Source of the DNA: Halosimplex pelagicum
Lineage (GTDB): Archaea; Halobacteriota; Halobacteria; Halobacteriales; Haloarculaceae
Reading direction: 5' to 3'
Assembly (NCBI RefSeq): GCF_013415905.1
Contig: NZ_CP058909.1
Location: 2,914,001 to 2,978,000 of the forward strand
DNA length: 64,000 nt
The notes under the pieces were generated by a model. The model saw nothing but the letters and a program-made list of their open reading frames with translations, searched no databases and had not been told where the DNA came from. Of this stretch, positions 16,410 through 25,436 are shown piece after piece. Position numbers and translations under genes: made by a program. Position 1 is the first letter of the stretch; each line of letters starts with the position of its first letter.

Positions 16410-17828
16410 ATGCCGACGAGTCACGACGGTCGAGGAGTGAGCAGCGTACTGGGGATCGTGTTGCTGTTCGCCGTCGTCCTCGGGGGGACCGCGGTCGTCG
16501 TCACGGTCGGGGCGACGGCGCTGGACGACACGCGCCAGCAACTGGACACGGGTCGCGCGGAGAAGACCCTGACGCAGTTCGACTCCCGGAGCGCGATGGT
16601 CGCGCTCGGCGGGACGAGCCGCCAGGGCGTCGATCTGTCGGCCGTCCCCGGCGCCGCCTACGGGGTCGACGACTCGGCGGGCTGGATGAACGTCACTATC
16701 TACAACCAGACCGCCGACGAGCGGACGACGCTCACCAACGTGACCCTCGGTGCCGTCCGCTACGAGAACGGTGACCGGACGATCGCGTATCAGGGCGGCG
16801 GGGTCTGGAAGGGGACCGAGGCCGGGGCGACCATGCTCTCGCCGCCGGAGTTTCACTTCCGGGAGGCCACCCTGACGCTGCCGATCATCACCGTGAGCGG
16901 CACGCCGACCCTCGGGTCGGGCGCGACGGTCACCAAGGCCGAGCCGACCCGGGTCCGCTACCCCAACGCGACCGCCGACCCCCACTTTACCAACCCGCTG
17001 GAGTCGGGCCACGTGAACGTCACCGTCCACAGCGAGTACTACGAGGCGTGGGGTCGCTTCTTCGCCCAGCGGACCGAGGGGAACGTCAGCTACGACCACG
17101 CCAGGGGGACCGCCCGCGCGAAACTGGTCGTCCCGTTCCACGAGGGCTACGACCAGGTCCTCGCGGCGACCCAGCCCGGCGGGATCCGGATGAACGGCAA
17201 CGACGACCCGCCGCCGCGGTCGGCGACCGGCATCAACTACCCGCTCGTCGACGAGCGGATCGAGAACCGCATCGACGAGTGCGAGAGCGACGACGCCGCC
17301 TGCGAGGAGATGCCCGCGGACAACGAGATAACGAGCGGTGGAACCTACTTCACGGACTCGTACTTCTCCGGGACGCTCGACGTCGACAACCCCGGCGACG
17401 ACGTCACGGTCGTCGTCGACGAGAACTTCAGCCCCGACGGTGTGACGATCACCAGCAGCCACAACACGACGGTCCTCGTCGGCAAGTCGTTCGATATGGG
17501 ATCGAACGACTTCCTCAACGACGGCGGGCAGGCGAGCGACCTCTCGGTGGTCATGCACTCGAACGGCGCGGTCAACGGCAACGGGAACTTCAGGTTCGTC
17601 GGCCTGCTGTACGCGCCCGGGTCGGACTGCAACATGAACGGCGGCGGGGCGGTCGAGCCGAACATCGTCGGCGGCGCCGTCTGCGAGCGCGTCACGGTCA
17701 ACGGCAACCCCAACGACTTCGACTACGACCCCAGCGTCGCGAACACCGACCTCGAACTGACCGGCGATGTCACGCCGGTCACCTACCTCCACGTGACCGA
17801 GAACCCCGTCAACGTCACCGGGAAGTGA
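16410..17828 (+). CDS. Secreted pilin-like protein, DUF7289/DUF7305 type
   Basis: A 472-aa protein whose N terminus is class III signal-like: a short basic region ending RGVSSVLG, then one hydrophobic helix (IVLLFAVVLGGTAVVVTVGA), as in archaeal type IV pilins processed by PibD. The large ectodomain is rich in Asn/Thr glycosylation sequons (NVT, NTT, NQT), and its C-terminal part resembles a right-handed, polysaccharide-lyase-like beta repeat (GNFRFVGLLYAPGSDCNMNGGGAVEPNIVGGAVC). It may be a large accessory or tip subunit of the pilus system encoded by the opposite-strand operon just beyond it. The genes converge, 51 bases apart. Confidence 0.7.
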   Translation: MPTSHDGRGVSSVLGIVLLFAVVLGGTAVVVTVGATALDDTRQQLDTGRAEKTLTQFDSRSAMVALGGTSRQGVDLSAVPGAAYGVDDSAGWMNVTIYNQTADERTTLTNVTLGAVRYENGDRTIAYQGGGVWKGTEAGATMLSPPEFHFREATLTLPIITVSGTPTLGSGATVTKAEPTRVRYPNATADPHFTNPLESGHVNVTVHSEYYEAWGRFFAQRTEGNVSYDHARGTARAKLVVPFHEGYDQVLAATQPGGIRMNGNDDPPPRSATGINYPLVDERIENRIDECESDDAACEEMPADNEITSGGTYFTDSYFSGTLDVDNPGDDVTVVVDENFSPDGVTITSSHNTTVLVGKSFDMGSNDFLNDGGQASDLSVVMHSNGAVNGNGNFRFVGLLYAPGSDCNMNGGGAVEPNIVGGAVCERVTVNGNPNDFDYDPSVANTDLELTGDVTPVTYLHVTENPVNVTGK

Positions 17829-17879
17829 CGCGAGGGCGCCCAGCGGGCGACCGCGGCGGAAGAGCGCCGCCCGGCCGCG

Positions 17880-18653
17880 TCAGGGCTTCAGTTCGACCGC
17901 GATCCGGACTTCGGTGACGTAGAGCCGCTCGGGCGGCTCGTCGAGGTGGCACGAGACCGTGTCGGCCCCCGACCGGGAACAGGTCAGCGCCGAGTCCCGG
18001 CCGAGCATCTCCAGCCAGAGGTCGCTCCGGGGGGAGGTGACGTTGATCCAGACGTCGTCGTAGGTGCCCTCGTCGTCCGCCACGGGGACGAGGCGGTCGT
18101 TCGCCCGCGCGCGCACGAGGACCGTCGAACTCTGGATCTGCTGGCCGGTGTCGGTCGCCGAGACGGTCGTGACGACCGGGATCATGGTCCGCCGGTCGTC
18201 GAACACCGGCGACCACGACTGGACGACGGTGCCGCCCTGCGGGTCGTCGCGGAAGATGGCGCCCATCGCGTAGACGAGTTCCGTGTCGCCGTCGTCGTAG
18301 ACGATCGGACGGATCTTGTGTGTCCGGTTCTCGAGGAACGACGGGTCGCTCGCGCTCTCGTTCGGGTCGCGGACGGTGACGACCGTCTCCGCGCCGAGCG
18401 AGAGCGAGGCGTCCTCGAGGCTGATCTCGGTGGCGCGGCTGGGCGCCCCCCGCTCGGCGATGTCCCCCATGTTGTCCGACAGGACCTCCATCGCGCGCAC
18501 GGCGTTGTCGGTCTGCTGGGCGTCGCGGGCGGATTCGAGCCCGGCGAGCCCGGCCACCGAGACGATCGCGACGACGCTGGCGATCATCCCGAAGACCATC
18601 ACGAACCCGACGATGTCGCTCACGCCGCGCTCGCCCACGACGGGGCCGTTCAT
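17880..18653 (-). CDS. Pilin-like protein, DUF7289 type, fifth gene of the operon
   Basis: A 257-aa protein with class III signal-like ERGVSDIVGFVMVFGMIASVVAIVSVAGLAGL, followed by a helical segment with SARDAQQTDNAVRAMEVLSDNMGDI and RGAPSRATEISLEDASL, features I associate with the haloarchaeal DUF7289 family. The ectodomain is beta-rich and contains two Cys near the C terminus. The ATG at 18653 overlaps the previous stop by 4 bases. It probably acts as a minor pilin with its four upstream partners; the exact function is unknown. Confidence 0.7.
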   Translation of the reverse strand: MNGPVVGERGVSDIVGFVMVFGMIASVVAIVSVAGLAGLESARDAQQTDNAVRAMEVLSDNMGDIAERGAPSRATEISLEDASLSLGAETVVTVRDPNESASDPSFLENRTHKIRPIVYDDGDTELVYAMGAIFRDDPQGGTVVQSWSPVFDDRRTMIPVVTTVSATDTGQQIQSSTVLVRARANDRLVPVADDEGTYDDVWINVTSPRSDLWLEMLGRDSALTCSRSGADTVSCHLDEPPERLYVTEVRIAVELKP

Positions 18654-19222
18654 CCGCGCACCTCCAGGTGGGGGTCGTCCGGCCCGTCGGGGTCGCCGGG
18701 GTCGCCCTCGTCGTAGACCACGCTGATGTCGCCGCCGGAGACCGACCCGGTCGCCACCGCGGTCTCGGTCTCGAACCGGACCGACACGCTGACCGACGGG
18801 TCTGCCGTCGAGAGGTTCAGCCACTGCCCCGAGCCGGTGTCGGCGACTTCGACGGTGTAGCCCGCGCCGGCGACGGTCCGCGGGAGCGACGCGTTGACCG
18901 CGACGGTCTCCGTGCTCGCGCCGGCCCGTGCGAGCCTGTCCGCTGCGACGACGTCGCCGGCGAGTTGCTGGCCGACGACGCCGAGTTCCGTCCTGACGAC
19001 CTCGGTCCGCTGCTGGGTCACGAAGTCCCCCGCCGTCACCAACAGTCCGGTGATGACCAGCGACGCGACCGCCAGCGCGAGCGTGTACTCGAGCGCCGTC
19101 GACTGGCCGCGGTTCGCACGCAGGAGGCCGCCGTCGTCCGGGCCGCTGTCGTGCGGACCGTCGCCGTCACCACTCCCCGGGCGCTGGCGGGGCCGCGGCG
19201 GAGGACTACCCACGTCTCTCAC
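18650..19222 (-). CDS. Pilin-like protein, DUF7266 type, fourth gene of the operon
   Basis: A 190-aa protein. A basic, Pro-rich N terminus of about 36 residues precedes NRGQSTALEYTLALAVASLVITGLLVTAGDFV, a pilin-like hydrophobic helix. TELGVVGQQLAGDVVAADRLARAG follows, a signature of the DUF7266 family as I recall it. A GTG at 19222 is used as start; this gives a 17-base overlap with the preceding gene. A second GTG at 19213 is possible. The stop overlaps the next ATG by 4 bases. Confidence 0.65.
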   Translation of the reverse strand: MRDVGSPPPRPRQRPGSGDGDGPHDSGPDDGGLLRANRGQSTALEYTLALAVASLVITGLLVTAGDFVTQQRTEVVRTELGVVGQQLAGDVVAADRLARAGASTETVAVNASLPRTVAGAGYTVEVADTGSGQWLNLSTADPSVSVSVRFETETAVATGSVSGGDISVVYDEGDPGDPDGPDDPHLEVRG

Positions 19223-20108
19223 CCGGCCCGACCCGGATGGTCGACCGATAGCGGAGGTCCGGCGACCAGTAAACGAGGTCGACCTCCATCGAGTAGAGTA
19301 TCTCGGTCCCCTGGGCGTCGGTCACCTCGGAGCCGGCGGCTCCGTCGACGACCATCGTGTAGTCGCCGCTCGCGACCGACCCGTTCTCGAACCGGAGGTC
19401 GTACGGGCCGGACGCCCCCTTCAGGTCGAGCGCGGCGCAGTCGTCTCCCGCGACCGTGCCGGCCGCGAAATCGACCGTGAAGTCGCCGGCTATCGACGGC
19501 TCGCACTCCGAGTACGTCCCCGAATCGTTGACACCGACCGTGTACGACGACCCGTCGTGCGACACGTTCACGTACCAGGTCTCGGCGTCGTCGGCGACGA
19601 CCCGGAGCTCCTCGCTGTCGGGGCCGGACCACCCCTCAACGTCGAGGCGGAACGTGTGAAATCCCCGCACCCCGGTGGCGACGGTCCAGTCGTCGAGGCC
19701 GCCGTCGGATCCGAACGTCCCGTCCGTGTTCGTGACGTTGACGCCCGGGTTCGTCCGCGTGACGCTGACGTTCGTGATCTGCCCGTGGGCCGCCTGCTGG
19801 CGCCGGGTAGCGTCGTAATAGACCTCGACGGAGTCCCGGACACTCCGATTGAGGGCCTCGTGGTCGCCGCTGTGTGCGTCGTGGGCGTAGCGGAACGAGT
19901 CGGACGCCATCGTCGCCGTCGCCCGGTGGAACGCGTGGGCGTTCGCCGTCTCGGCGGACTCGCTGCGCGTCGCCAGGTTCTCCGTGTAGATGGCGGCGTT
20001 CGTCACCAGCGCCAGCGCGACGAACACGACGGCCAGCGCGAACGCCCCGATCAGGATTATCTGACCGCGGCCGCCCCGGCGGTCGGCGCCCGGCCTCAGA
20101 TCCGCCAC
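19206..20108 (-). CDS. Pilin-like protein, DUF7261 type, third gene of the operon
   Basis: A 300-aa protein with N-terminal GGRGQIILIGAFALAVVFVALALVTNAAIYTENLATR, one hydrophobic helix following a basic RGQ motif, as in the other operon members. The rest is a sequon-rich ectodomain with two Cys pairs (SECEP, DDCAAL). The start is a GTG at 20108, deduced because the helix must stay near the N terminus; it overlaps the previous stop by 13 bases. Upstream in-frame sequence is antisense shadow. A minor pilin role is inferred. Confidence 0.65.
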   Translation of the reverse strand: MADLRPGADRRGGRGQIILIGAFALAVVFVALALVTNAAIYTENLATRSESAETANAHAFHRATATMASDSFRYAHDAHSGDHEALNRSVRDSVEVYYDATRRQQAAHGQITNVSVTRTNPGVNVTNTDGTFGSDGGLDDWTVATGVRGFHTFRLDVEGWSGPDSEELRVVADDAETWYVNVSHDGSSYTVGVNDSGTYSECEPSIAGDFTVDFAAGTVAGDDCAALDLKGASGPYDLRFENGSVASGDYTMVVDGAAGSEVTDAQGTEILYSMEVDLVYWSPDLRYRSTIRVGPGERRG

Positions 20109-20746
20109 ACGACCACCTCCACGTTGATCACGCTGTAGACGCCGGCGCTCGACTGGCGCGGCACGAAGTACGTCGACTCGTCGCTGACCGTCGTCCCCGT
20201 CGGGTCGCCGTTCCCGTCGCGGATCGCGTCGTCCGTCATCAGCGACAGCGACCACGTCGCCCGGACCGCGTGGTCGCTTGGCACGCCCTGGTCGACGTAC
20301 TCCTGGGTCCGGAGCCGCCCGTCCGCGCCCTGATAGCGCAGGTAGACGTTGTAGGCGATACCTTGCCGGTCGAACGAGCGTTCGAGCATCTCGCCGAAGC
20401 GGTTCGGCGGCGCCCCGGTCGTGAAGCGGCCCACGTCCGGCGTGTGGTAGAACTGCTCGCTCGTCGCGTTCCACGAGAGCACCGCCCGTTCGAGCGCGCC
20501 GGTCTCGGCCGCCGAGGCGAGTACGCCCCTGGCCGTCCCCTCCTGCTGGTTTTCGATGTGCTGGCTCGACGTGCTCGCCGACAGCGGCGTCACCGCCGTC
20601 ATCTCCAGCGCGAACACGACCGCCGACAGCACGATCAGGGCCGCGACCACGCCTTCCAGCGTGTGAGCCTGCCCCCGGTCGCTCCGCCCCCGGTCGCACG
20701 GCGACCCGCCCGGTCGCCGACCGTCCGGTGGTCGACGAACGGTCAC
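20096..20746 (-). CDS. Pilin-like protein, DUF7288 type, second gene of the operon
   Basis: A 216-aa protein with a basic N terminus, then SDRGQAHTLEGVVAALIVLSAVVFALEMTAVTPLSAST, the hydrophobic helix with the G-Q-x-x-x-x-E-G pattern of a pilin. The ectodomain ends VYSVINVEVVVWRI. The GTG at 20746 overlaps the previous stop (GTGA). Family assignment is from memory of haloarchaeal DUF7288. Confidence 0.65.
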   Translation of the reverse strand: MTVRRPPDGRRPGGSPCDRGRSDRGQAHTLEGVVAALIVLSAVVFALEMTAVTPLSASTSSQHIENQQEGTARGVLASAAETGALERAVLSWNATSEQFYHTPDVGRFTTGAPPNRFGEMLERSFDRQGIAYNVYLRYQGADGRLRTQEYVDQGVPSDHAVRATWSLSLMTDDAIRDGNGDPTGTTVSDESTYFVPRQSSAGVYSVINVEVVVWRI

Positions 20747-21342
20747 CACATCACCACCCGCACCGTGACATCGCGCCCGTCGAGCAGTGCGACCCGCTGC
20801 GCGCTGACCGTCTTCCCGCCGCTGCCCGCGGGATTCGACCCGTCGGCGAGAACGGTCTCGCCGCCCGCGCCCGAGCACTCGACGAGCGCCGAGGCGCTGT
20901 CGTCCCAGCAGAGGATCGCGTCCTCGCTCGACCCCGCGTCGCCGCTGATCGTCACGTTCACCGGCGTCCGGTCGAGGACGCCGACCCGCTGCTGGATGGG
21001 GTCGCCGTCGAACCCGCACCGCGAGTACCCCTCGTCGAAGAACGCCCGGGTACACTCGCCGTCGAGCACGTACGGCGCGGTCGCGTTGCCCAGCGACCGC
21101 TGGGTGAGGTCGTCGGCGACGCGGTTGGTCGCCGGCGTCTCCGACTGGCCGCCGTCCGAGAACGGGTCCAGCATCCCCGGCACGAACGCCAGCGCGAACG
21201 TCAGCGCCAGCAGGAAGATGCTCATCCCGATCGCGAAATCCAGCGTCGTCTGTCCGCGCCTGCCGCGCTGCTCGCCGCTGCCGATTCCTCGTGAGCCCGC
21301 GCCGTGTGTCGCGAACCCGTCACTATCTCCGGATGCTGACAT
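20743..21342 (-). CDS. Pilin-like protein, DUF7287 type, first gene of the operon
   Basis: A 199-aa protein starting at an ATG at 21342. RRGQTTLDFAIGMSIFLLALTFALAFVPGML is the pilin-like helix. The ectodomain has four Cys (GECTRAFF, SRCGF, LCWDD, VECSG), perhaps two disulfides. It is the promoter-proximal gene of the five-gene operon that ends at 17880. A TATA-like ATATAACC lies about 95 bases upstream. The tRNA-Ala gene and the integrated element lie just upstream. Confidence 0.68.
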   Translation of the reverse strand: MSASGDSDGFATHGAGSRGIGSGEQRGRRGQTTLDFAIGMSIFLLALTFALAFVPGMLDPFSDGGQSETPATNRVADDLTQRSLGNATAPYVLDGECTRAFFDEGYSRCGFDGDPIQQRVGVLDRTPVNVTISGDAGSSEDAILCWDDSASALVECSGAGGETVLADGSNPAGSGGKTVSAQRVALLDGRDVTVRVVMW

Positions 21343-21435
21343 CGTGTGTCCCTGACGGCGGTCGCGGGCGTCGCCGTCGTCCCCCGAACGACGCTCCGAA
21401 CCGGGCCGTGTCTGGCGTGGGAAACGCGATTCCCG

Positions 21436-21443
21436 GTTATATC
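21436..21443 (-). promoter_or_regulatory. Candidate TATA box of the pilin-like operon
   Basis: On the minus strand ATATAACC in otherwise mixed sequence; it would give a leader of about 70 bases before the ATG at 21342. Confidence 0.3.
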
Positions 21444-21538
21444 CGTTGGCCCACTATTACAATATATGATACTGCCATACTCAGACGGATGACACACCGG
21501 CGTGGTAGTCGCTGACGGAGCCTCGACGCTTCGATGGG

Positions 21539-21544
21539 TTTATG
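21539..21544 (+). promoter_or_regulatory. TATA box of tRNA-Ala(GGC)
   Basis: TTTATG lies 31-36 bases before the mature tRNA start, as expected for an archaeal tRNA promoter. Confidence 0.45.
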
Positions 21545-21574
21545 CAACAGTCCCGGCTACCGGTATTTGCGTGC

Positions 21575-21646
21575 GGGCTCGTAGATCAGTGGTAGATCAT
21601 CCCCCTGGCACGGGGAAGGCCCCGGGTTCAAATCCCGGCGAGTCCA
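21575..21646 (+). tRNA. tRNA-Ala (anticodon GGC)
   Basis: A complete cloverleaf can be drawn: acceptor GGGCTCG with CGAGTCC, D-arm GATC/GATC, anticodon stem TCCCC/GGGGA with loop CTGGCAC (anticodon GGC), T-stem CCGGG/CCCGG with TTCAAAT loop, discriminator A. CCA is not encoded. Its 3' end is the attachment site of the element that follows. Confidence 0.95.
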
Positions 21647-21647
21647 T
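21631..21647 (+). repeat. attL, 17-bp direct repeat
   Basis: AATCCCGGCGAGTCCAT covers part of the T-arm and the acceptor 3' strand of tRNA-Ala plus one base. Identical to 28268-28284. Confidence 0.88.
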
Positions 21648-22065
21648 CCTTCTAACGCCGGTATATCGAGGGTAGAGGAACGTCCGCGTCTGCCCTTCTA
21701 CCGGCTACGTTCGGCGTATTTACCTTCGGTTAGGCTTCCATTCGGTGTTCGGGTTCGTTTTCTCGCCTTGCGCGGGTGTCTGCCGTCTGGCGGTTTCGGC
21801 GAGGGAGATCGGCCGCTACACTCGACCGAACAACTGCCTGCGAAAGCCCGCGAGCGAAGCGAGCAGGAACGTGGAGGTGGGCATGGCGCGGCTCTGCCGC
21901 GCCGGGAGCGGTGGGCGGGAGTTAGGACCGAGCGTAGCGAGGGACCGGCGGGTACAGGCCGGCCACCGGCGGATGGCCGGGATTCTTCCTGCGGTGCGGG
22001 TGCGGTGCTGTCGGCGGGTTGGCGCGAGGTAGCGGCGGCGTGCCATGCGACGGAGGGATCGTCGC
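21648..22065. other. Gene-free left end of the element with hairpins
   Basis: About 420 bases without a convincing gene. It contains stem-loops such as GGCGCGGC-TCT-GCCGCGCC near 21885-21904, CGAGCGAAGCGAGC near 21850-21865 and CCGGCC/GGCCGG around 21957-21985. Its position just before the replication-initiator gene makes it a candidate replication origin; no nick-site consensus could be fixed. Confidence 0.4.
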
Positions 22066-22233
22066 ATGAGTGACGGCGCGATCTGGGTGGCGAAGTGTTG
22101 GGAGTGCGGTTGGGTGTCCCCGAATTGCGATACCGAACAGTCGGCCCACTACTGGGTCGGTTTTCACGCTCTTGAGGCTGGTTGTCCGATGAATACGGTT
22201 CGGACTCTCCGAACCTCGGAGGTGTCGGCATGA
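22066..22233 (+). CDS. Small zinc-finger-like protein of the element
   Basis: A 55-aa protein, MSDGAIWVAKCWECGWVSP, with a CxxC pair, a further Cys, two His and a Cys (residues 10-41), enough for one zinc site. GGAGGG lies about 9 bases before the ATG at 22066 and is a good ribosome binding site. The stop overlaps the next gene's ATG (ATGA), so it is co-translated with the putative replication initiator. Function unknown; a DNA-binding helper is an inference. Confidence 0.6.
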   Translation: MSDGAIWVAKCWECGWVSPNCDTEQSAHYWVGFHALEAGCPMNTVRTLRTSEVSA

Positions 22234-24503
22234 GCGCGGAGTCCGGTGGCTCTCGGCCCCCACAGGCTAACTCCGCGCCGGCCGATACAGACGCCGAGAC
22301 GCCGAAATCCGAATCGCGGTGTGCAAAGAATCTGGACGAGTTGCCCGACCCCACAGAGAAGGTGCGGGAGTTTCTGGACGAGTTCGGCGAACGGGCGCAC
22401 GTACCGTTGTCGGAAACGCATGGCCGCGCGCTCCGGGCGGAGTGTGTCGAGGAGGAGCGCGAGGTGAGCAAGTACGTCACGGAGTCGGGCGCGGAGGAGT
22501 CGGTCGAGGAGGTGGTGGAACGGCGAGCGGTACCGCTATGGCGCGGTGTCGCGGAGATGTTGGACTGGCATGAGGAGTACCACTGTTCGACGCTCCGGTT
22601 AGAGTACGGGACCGAACGGGACCCTTCCCACGAAATTCTCGATATAGACTTAGAGAACAGTTGGTTCGCGGCGTATCAGGAGCAGGAGCGGGCGAAACTG
22701 AAAGCGTTAGAACGTGAGACGTGCGGATATGAGACGTGCGAGGAGTGCGGGACGCGGTGGTGCCAGGAGCCGGACGACCATGCGACCGAACACGTCGCCG
22801 GCCGGTTTGAGGAGCCGGCGGTGGTGCTGACGGGCCGCACGGCGTCGGGGGCGGGCCGGCCGCCGGTGGATCATGCGAGGGCGATAGCGGAGGCATGGAC
22901 CGACGGCGAGGTACGGCGGTCCCTGCGGTACATCCTCGACGAAAAACTCGGCTTGGAGAGCGACGAGTGGGTGCGGTGGACACAGGGAGAGCCACACCCT
23001 GGCGACGGTGAGAATCGCGGGTATCACCATGCCCACGACATTATCATCCTCGACGCGGCGGGGGCGAGCGAGGAGGTAACCGCGGCGACGTTTCGGACGA
23101 TGATAGAGGCGCACGTAGCGGACTGTGAGGGTGCAGGGCCGCGAGCGCACGATCTCGACGCGAGCATGGAGGAGTGGGAGTCGGGCGAGGTCGAGACGGT
23201 ATCGGTGAAACACGTCGATGGTGAGATAGAGGAGTCGGTAGCGTCCTACGCGGCGGCGTACCTGGCGAATGAGTCGGTGGATCTCCTCGAACGGGAGCCG
23301 GAGTACCTGGCGTGGGCGGCGACGATGTGGGCGACGGAGACGCAGAAGGGTATCAAGTCGGAGTCGGCGAACCATGCGATAGAGGCGGATCGGTGCGAAC
23401 ACGAACACGCGACGGGCGAGCAGGACTTAGCGCATGGTGAGGAGGTGACGAAAAAGCGGTGTCGGTGCGCGGAGCAGGCATGGGGGCCAGGCTGTCGGCG
23501 GTGTGACGGGCGCGGGTATCACGTCGTCTGTATGGCGTGCGGTTCGCCGTGGGAGATAGAGCAGACGCAGACGCTCGCAGAGGCGCGCGTGGGGGCCGAG
23601 AGCGTGGCGGCCGACGGTGGACGGGTGGACGGGACACAGACAGCGGAGGAGTCGCGCGAGGAGGAGCTACGGTCGCGGTGGCCGTCGGCGCGGTCGGCGG
23701 CGTCGGTGGGCGGGTCGGTGGCGGTGAAAGAGTGCGATCACGAGGAGCCGAACCAGTGCCCGCTCTGCGCGGAGTCGGAGCGGGACGTGGCGAACATGAC
23801 GCCGGTACCGGAGTCGGCGAGCGCGCCGGAGTCGCCAGAGTGCGTGGTGGCGGGCTTCGAGCGGCCCCCACAGTGGCGAGCGAAAGCCATCATCAGGGAC
23901 GGCGAGGAATTACCGGCGTCGGGTGGTGGGACGGACACGCGCCCGCTGAAGTTGGGGGGCGCGCCGGAGGTTGTGGCACGGATGGCGCTCCGTGGGCCAG
24001 GCGTCATCAAATGCTTCGGGTGTGGGATGACCTACGACACGGTGGCGGAGTACGTATCGCACGGGTGCGAGGGTGGCGTGGTGGGCGTCGGGTGGATGGT
24101 GCAGAGAGAGGGCGCGCCGGAGGTATCCTGTCCTGAGTGTGATCATAAGTGGCGGGCGAACCCGTCGGCAGATACGGCAGTGTGTCCGCGATGTAGTTCG
24201 GAGGGGTCGCCTGAGAGTCCGCCGGAGGTGACGGTTCCGAGGAGTGTGGGGAGAGAGCCACCGGCCGAGGAGTCGCGCTTGAGCCGCGAGCGGTTCCTGG
24301 CGGCGCTCCCGGATCGGGTACTACCTGGCGAGGGTGAGGAGTCCGACGGCGGTGACGATCTCGGCGGTGGGGGTGAGGAGGAGCTGGGCGAGCAGGTGGT
24401 GCGGTACGTCGAGGAGCATCCAGAGGAGTCGGCGGTAGCAATCGCGGGCCGGTTCGGGTTGTCACCGGCGGCGGCCGAGGAGATTGAGTCGGTGAGAGCG
24501 TAG
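22230..24503 (+). CDS. Putative HUH-type replication initiator with multiple zinc knuckles
   Basis: A 757-aa protein. Two features resemble rolling-circle Rep proteins: an HUH-like GYHHAHDIIILD near residue 263 and a Y-x3-Y motif in SVASYAAAYLANES near residue 340, which would hold the nicking tyrosine. Five Cys-rich clusters are visible: CGYETCEECGTRWC (~165-178), CRC...CRRC...CMAC (~411-439), CDHEEPNQCPLC (~501-512), CFGCG...HGC (~594-612) and CPEC...CPRC (~634-655). A probable HTH ends the protein (YVEEHPEESAVAIAGRFGLS). Long Glu/Ser-rich linkers separate these. It is the largest gene of the element and follows hairpin-rich DNA. The Rep call is inference from short motifs; other HUH enzymes are possible. 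Confidence 0.55.
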   Translation: MSAESGGSRPPQANSAPADTDAETPKSESRCAKNLDELPDPTEKVREFLDEFGERAHVPLSETHGRALRAECVEEEREVSKYVTESGAEESVEEVVERRAVPLWRGVAEMLDWHEEYHCSTLRLEYGTERDPSHEILDIDLENSWFAAYQEQERAKLKALERETCGYETCEECGTRWCQEPDDHATEHVAGRFEEPAVVLTGRTASGAGRPPVDHARAIAEAWTDGEVRRSLRYILDEKLGLESDEWVRWTQGEPHPGDGENRGYHHAHDIIILDAAGASEEVTAATFRTMIEAHVADCEGAGPRAHDLDASMEEWESGEVETVSVKHVDGEIEESVASYAAAYLANESVDLLEREPEYLAWAATMWATETQKGIKSESANHAIEADRCEHEHATGEQDLAHGEEVTKKRCRCAEQAWGPGCRRCDGRGYHVVCMACGSPWEIEQTQTLAEARVGAESVAADGGRVDGTQTAEESREEELRSRWPSARSAASVGGSVAVKECDHEEPNQCPLCAESERDVANMTPVPESASAPESPECVVAGFERPPQWRAKAIIRDGEELPASGGGTDTRPLKLGGAPEVVARMALRGPGVIKCFGCGMTYDTVAEYVSHGCEGGVVGVGWMVQREGAPEVSCPECDHKWRANPSADTAVCPRCSSEGSPESPPEVTVPRSVGREPPAEESRLSRERFLAALPDRVLPGEGEESDGGDDLGGGGEEELGEQVVRYVEEHPEESAVAIAGRFGLSPAAAEEIESVRA

Positions 24504-24592
24504 TGGTGTGTGGCGCGTTGGTTGTCGGTTAGGGTCGCTCTCAGACAGGTGTATACATAGTACGGGTGTCCGCCGACAGACGACGACGCCAA

Positions 24593-25435
24593 TCAGTCGC
24601 CAGATTCAGAGAGAATATCGCCGACTCGACTCCGGCTTAGACCGACTGCATCGGCCAAATCCTGCTGGGTCATGTCGTCGGAGTTGCGGTACATCTCACG
24701 AAGCATTTCGTCGCGTTTCTGTCGGCGGGCGTCCTCGGCGGCTTGTTCGGCATCCTTGGCGGCGTCCTCGGCGTCAACATAGCCTTTCCCGTCGTCGCCT
24801 TCGCCCCGGAGTCGGCGGCGTTTCTCGCGGGTGAGGTAGTCGTAGGTATCGGAGAGTTCGCCGGGAAGGTCGCCAGGCCAGGTAAGTGTTCCCCAGTCAT
24901 GGGTTTGCTCGTGGCCAGCGAACGGGTTCCACTTGACGCGGAACATCTGACTTTCGCCGAGTTCGCGCGTGAGTATCCAAATGTCGCACATAGCACGAAT
25001 ATCCTTATCGACTTGGTGGACACCGGGTGCGGTGAGAAAGAGGTACTTCTGTTCGACGCGCCCCATGCCGATAATGGAGCGCATAGCCTCATTGACGCTA
25101 CTCATGCTCCGGCGGTTTGACACCTCACCCATAGCCTCGTCAAAGACGAGCGAGGAACCGGGCGGTTCGCGGGTATAGGCGTCGGTAAGTTCTTTCGCGG
25201 AGAGGCTGGCCTTGTCCTCGGTGATACCGTCCTCGGTACGGTCGCACGCGGCGGCGAGACGCATAGCGAGCGTGGTTTTGCCTTGCCCACGTTCGAGGTC
25301 CCACGACGCTACCAGCACCGTGAGATCGCGGTTTTGAGCCACACGCTTGCGGTACAGTTTTCCAAGCGGATTCTCCTCGCTGAGCGTGGGATAGTTCTCG
25401 ATCTCCTCGCTTGGGGAGTCCTCGGCGGTGGCCAT
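24593..25435 (-). CDS. P-loop ATPase with C-terminal HTH
   Basis: A 280-aa protein with Walker A in ERGQGKTTLAMRL (about residue 48) and Walker B SSLVFDEAM (about 90), followed by a helix-turn-helix DMTQQDLADAVGLSRSRVGDIL at the C terminus. An acidic, Ala-rich helix links them. ATPases of this kind recur in haloarchaeal plasmids and pleolipovirus-like elements, where they may serve replication, partition or packaging; I cannot decide between these. It is third in a minus-strand operon, starting one base after the stop of the 145-aa gene. It is convergent with the putative initiator gene. Confidence 0.7.
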   Translation of the reverse strand: MATAEDSPSEEIENYPTLSEENPLGKLYRKRVAQNRDLTVLVASWDLERGQGKTTLAMRLAAACDRTEDGITEDKASLSAKELTDAYTREPPGSSLVFDEAMGEVSNRRSMSSVNEAMRSIIGMGRVEQKYLFLTAPGVHQVDKDIRAMCDIWILTRELGESQMFRVKWNPFAGHEQTHDWGTLTWPGDLPGELSDTYDYLTREKRRRLRGEGDDGKGYVDAEDAAKDAEQAAEDARRQKRDEMLREMYRNSDDMTQQDLADAVGLSRSRVGDILSESGD

Positions 25436-25436
25436 G

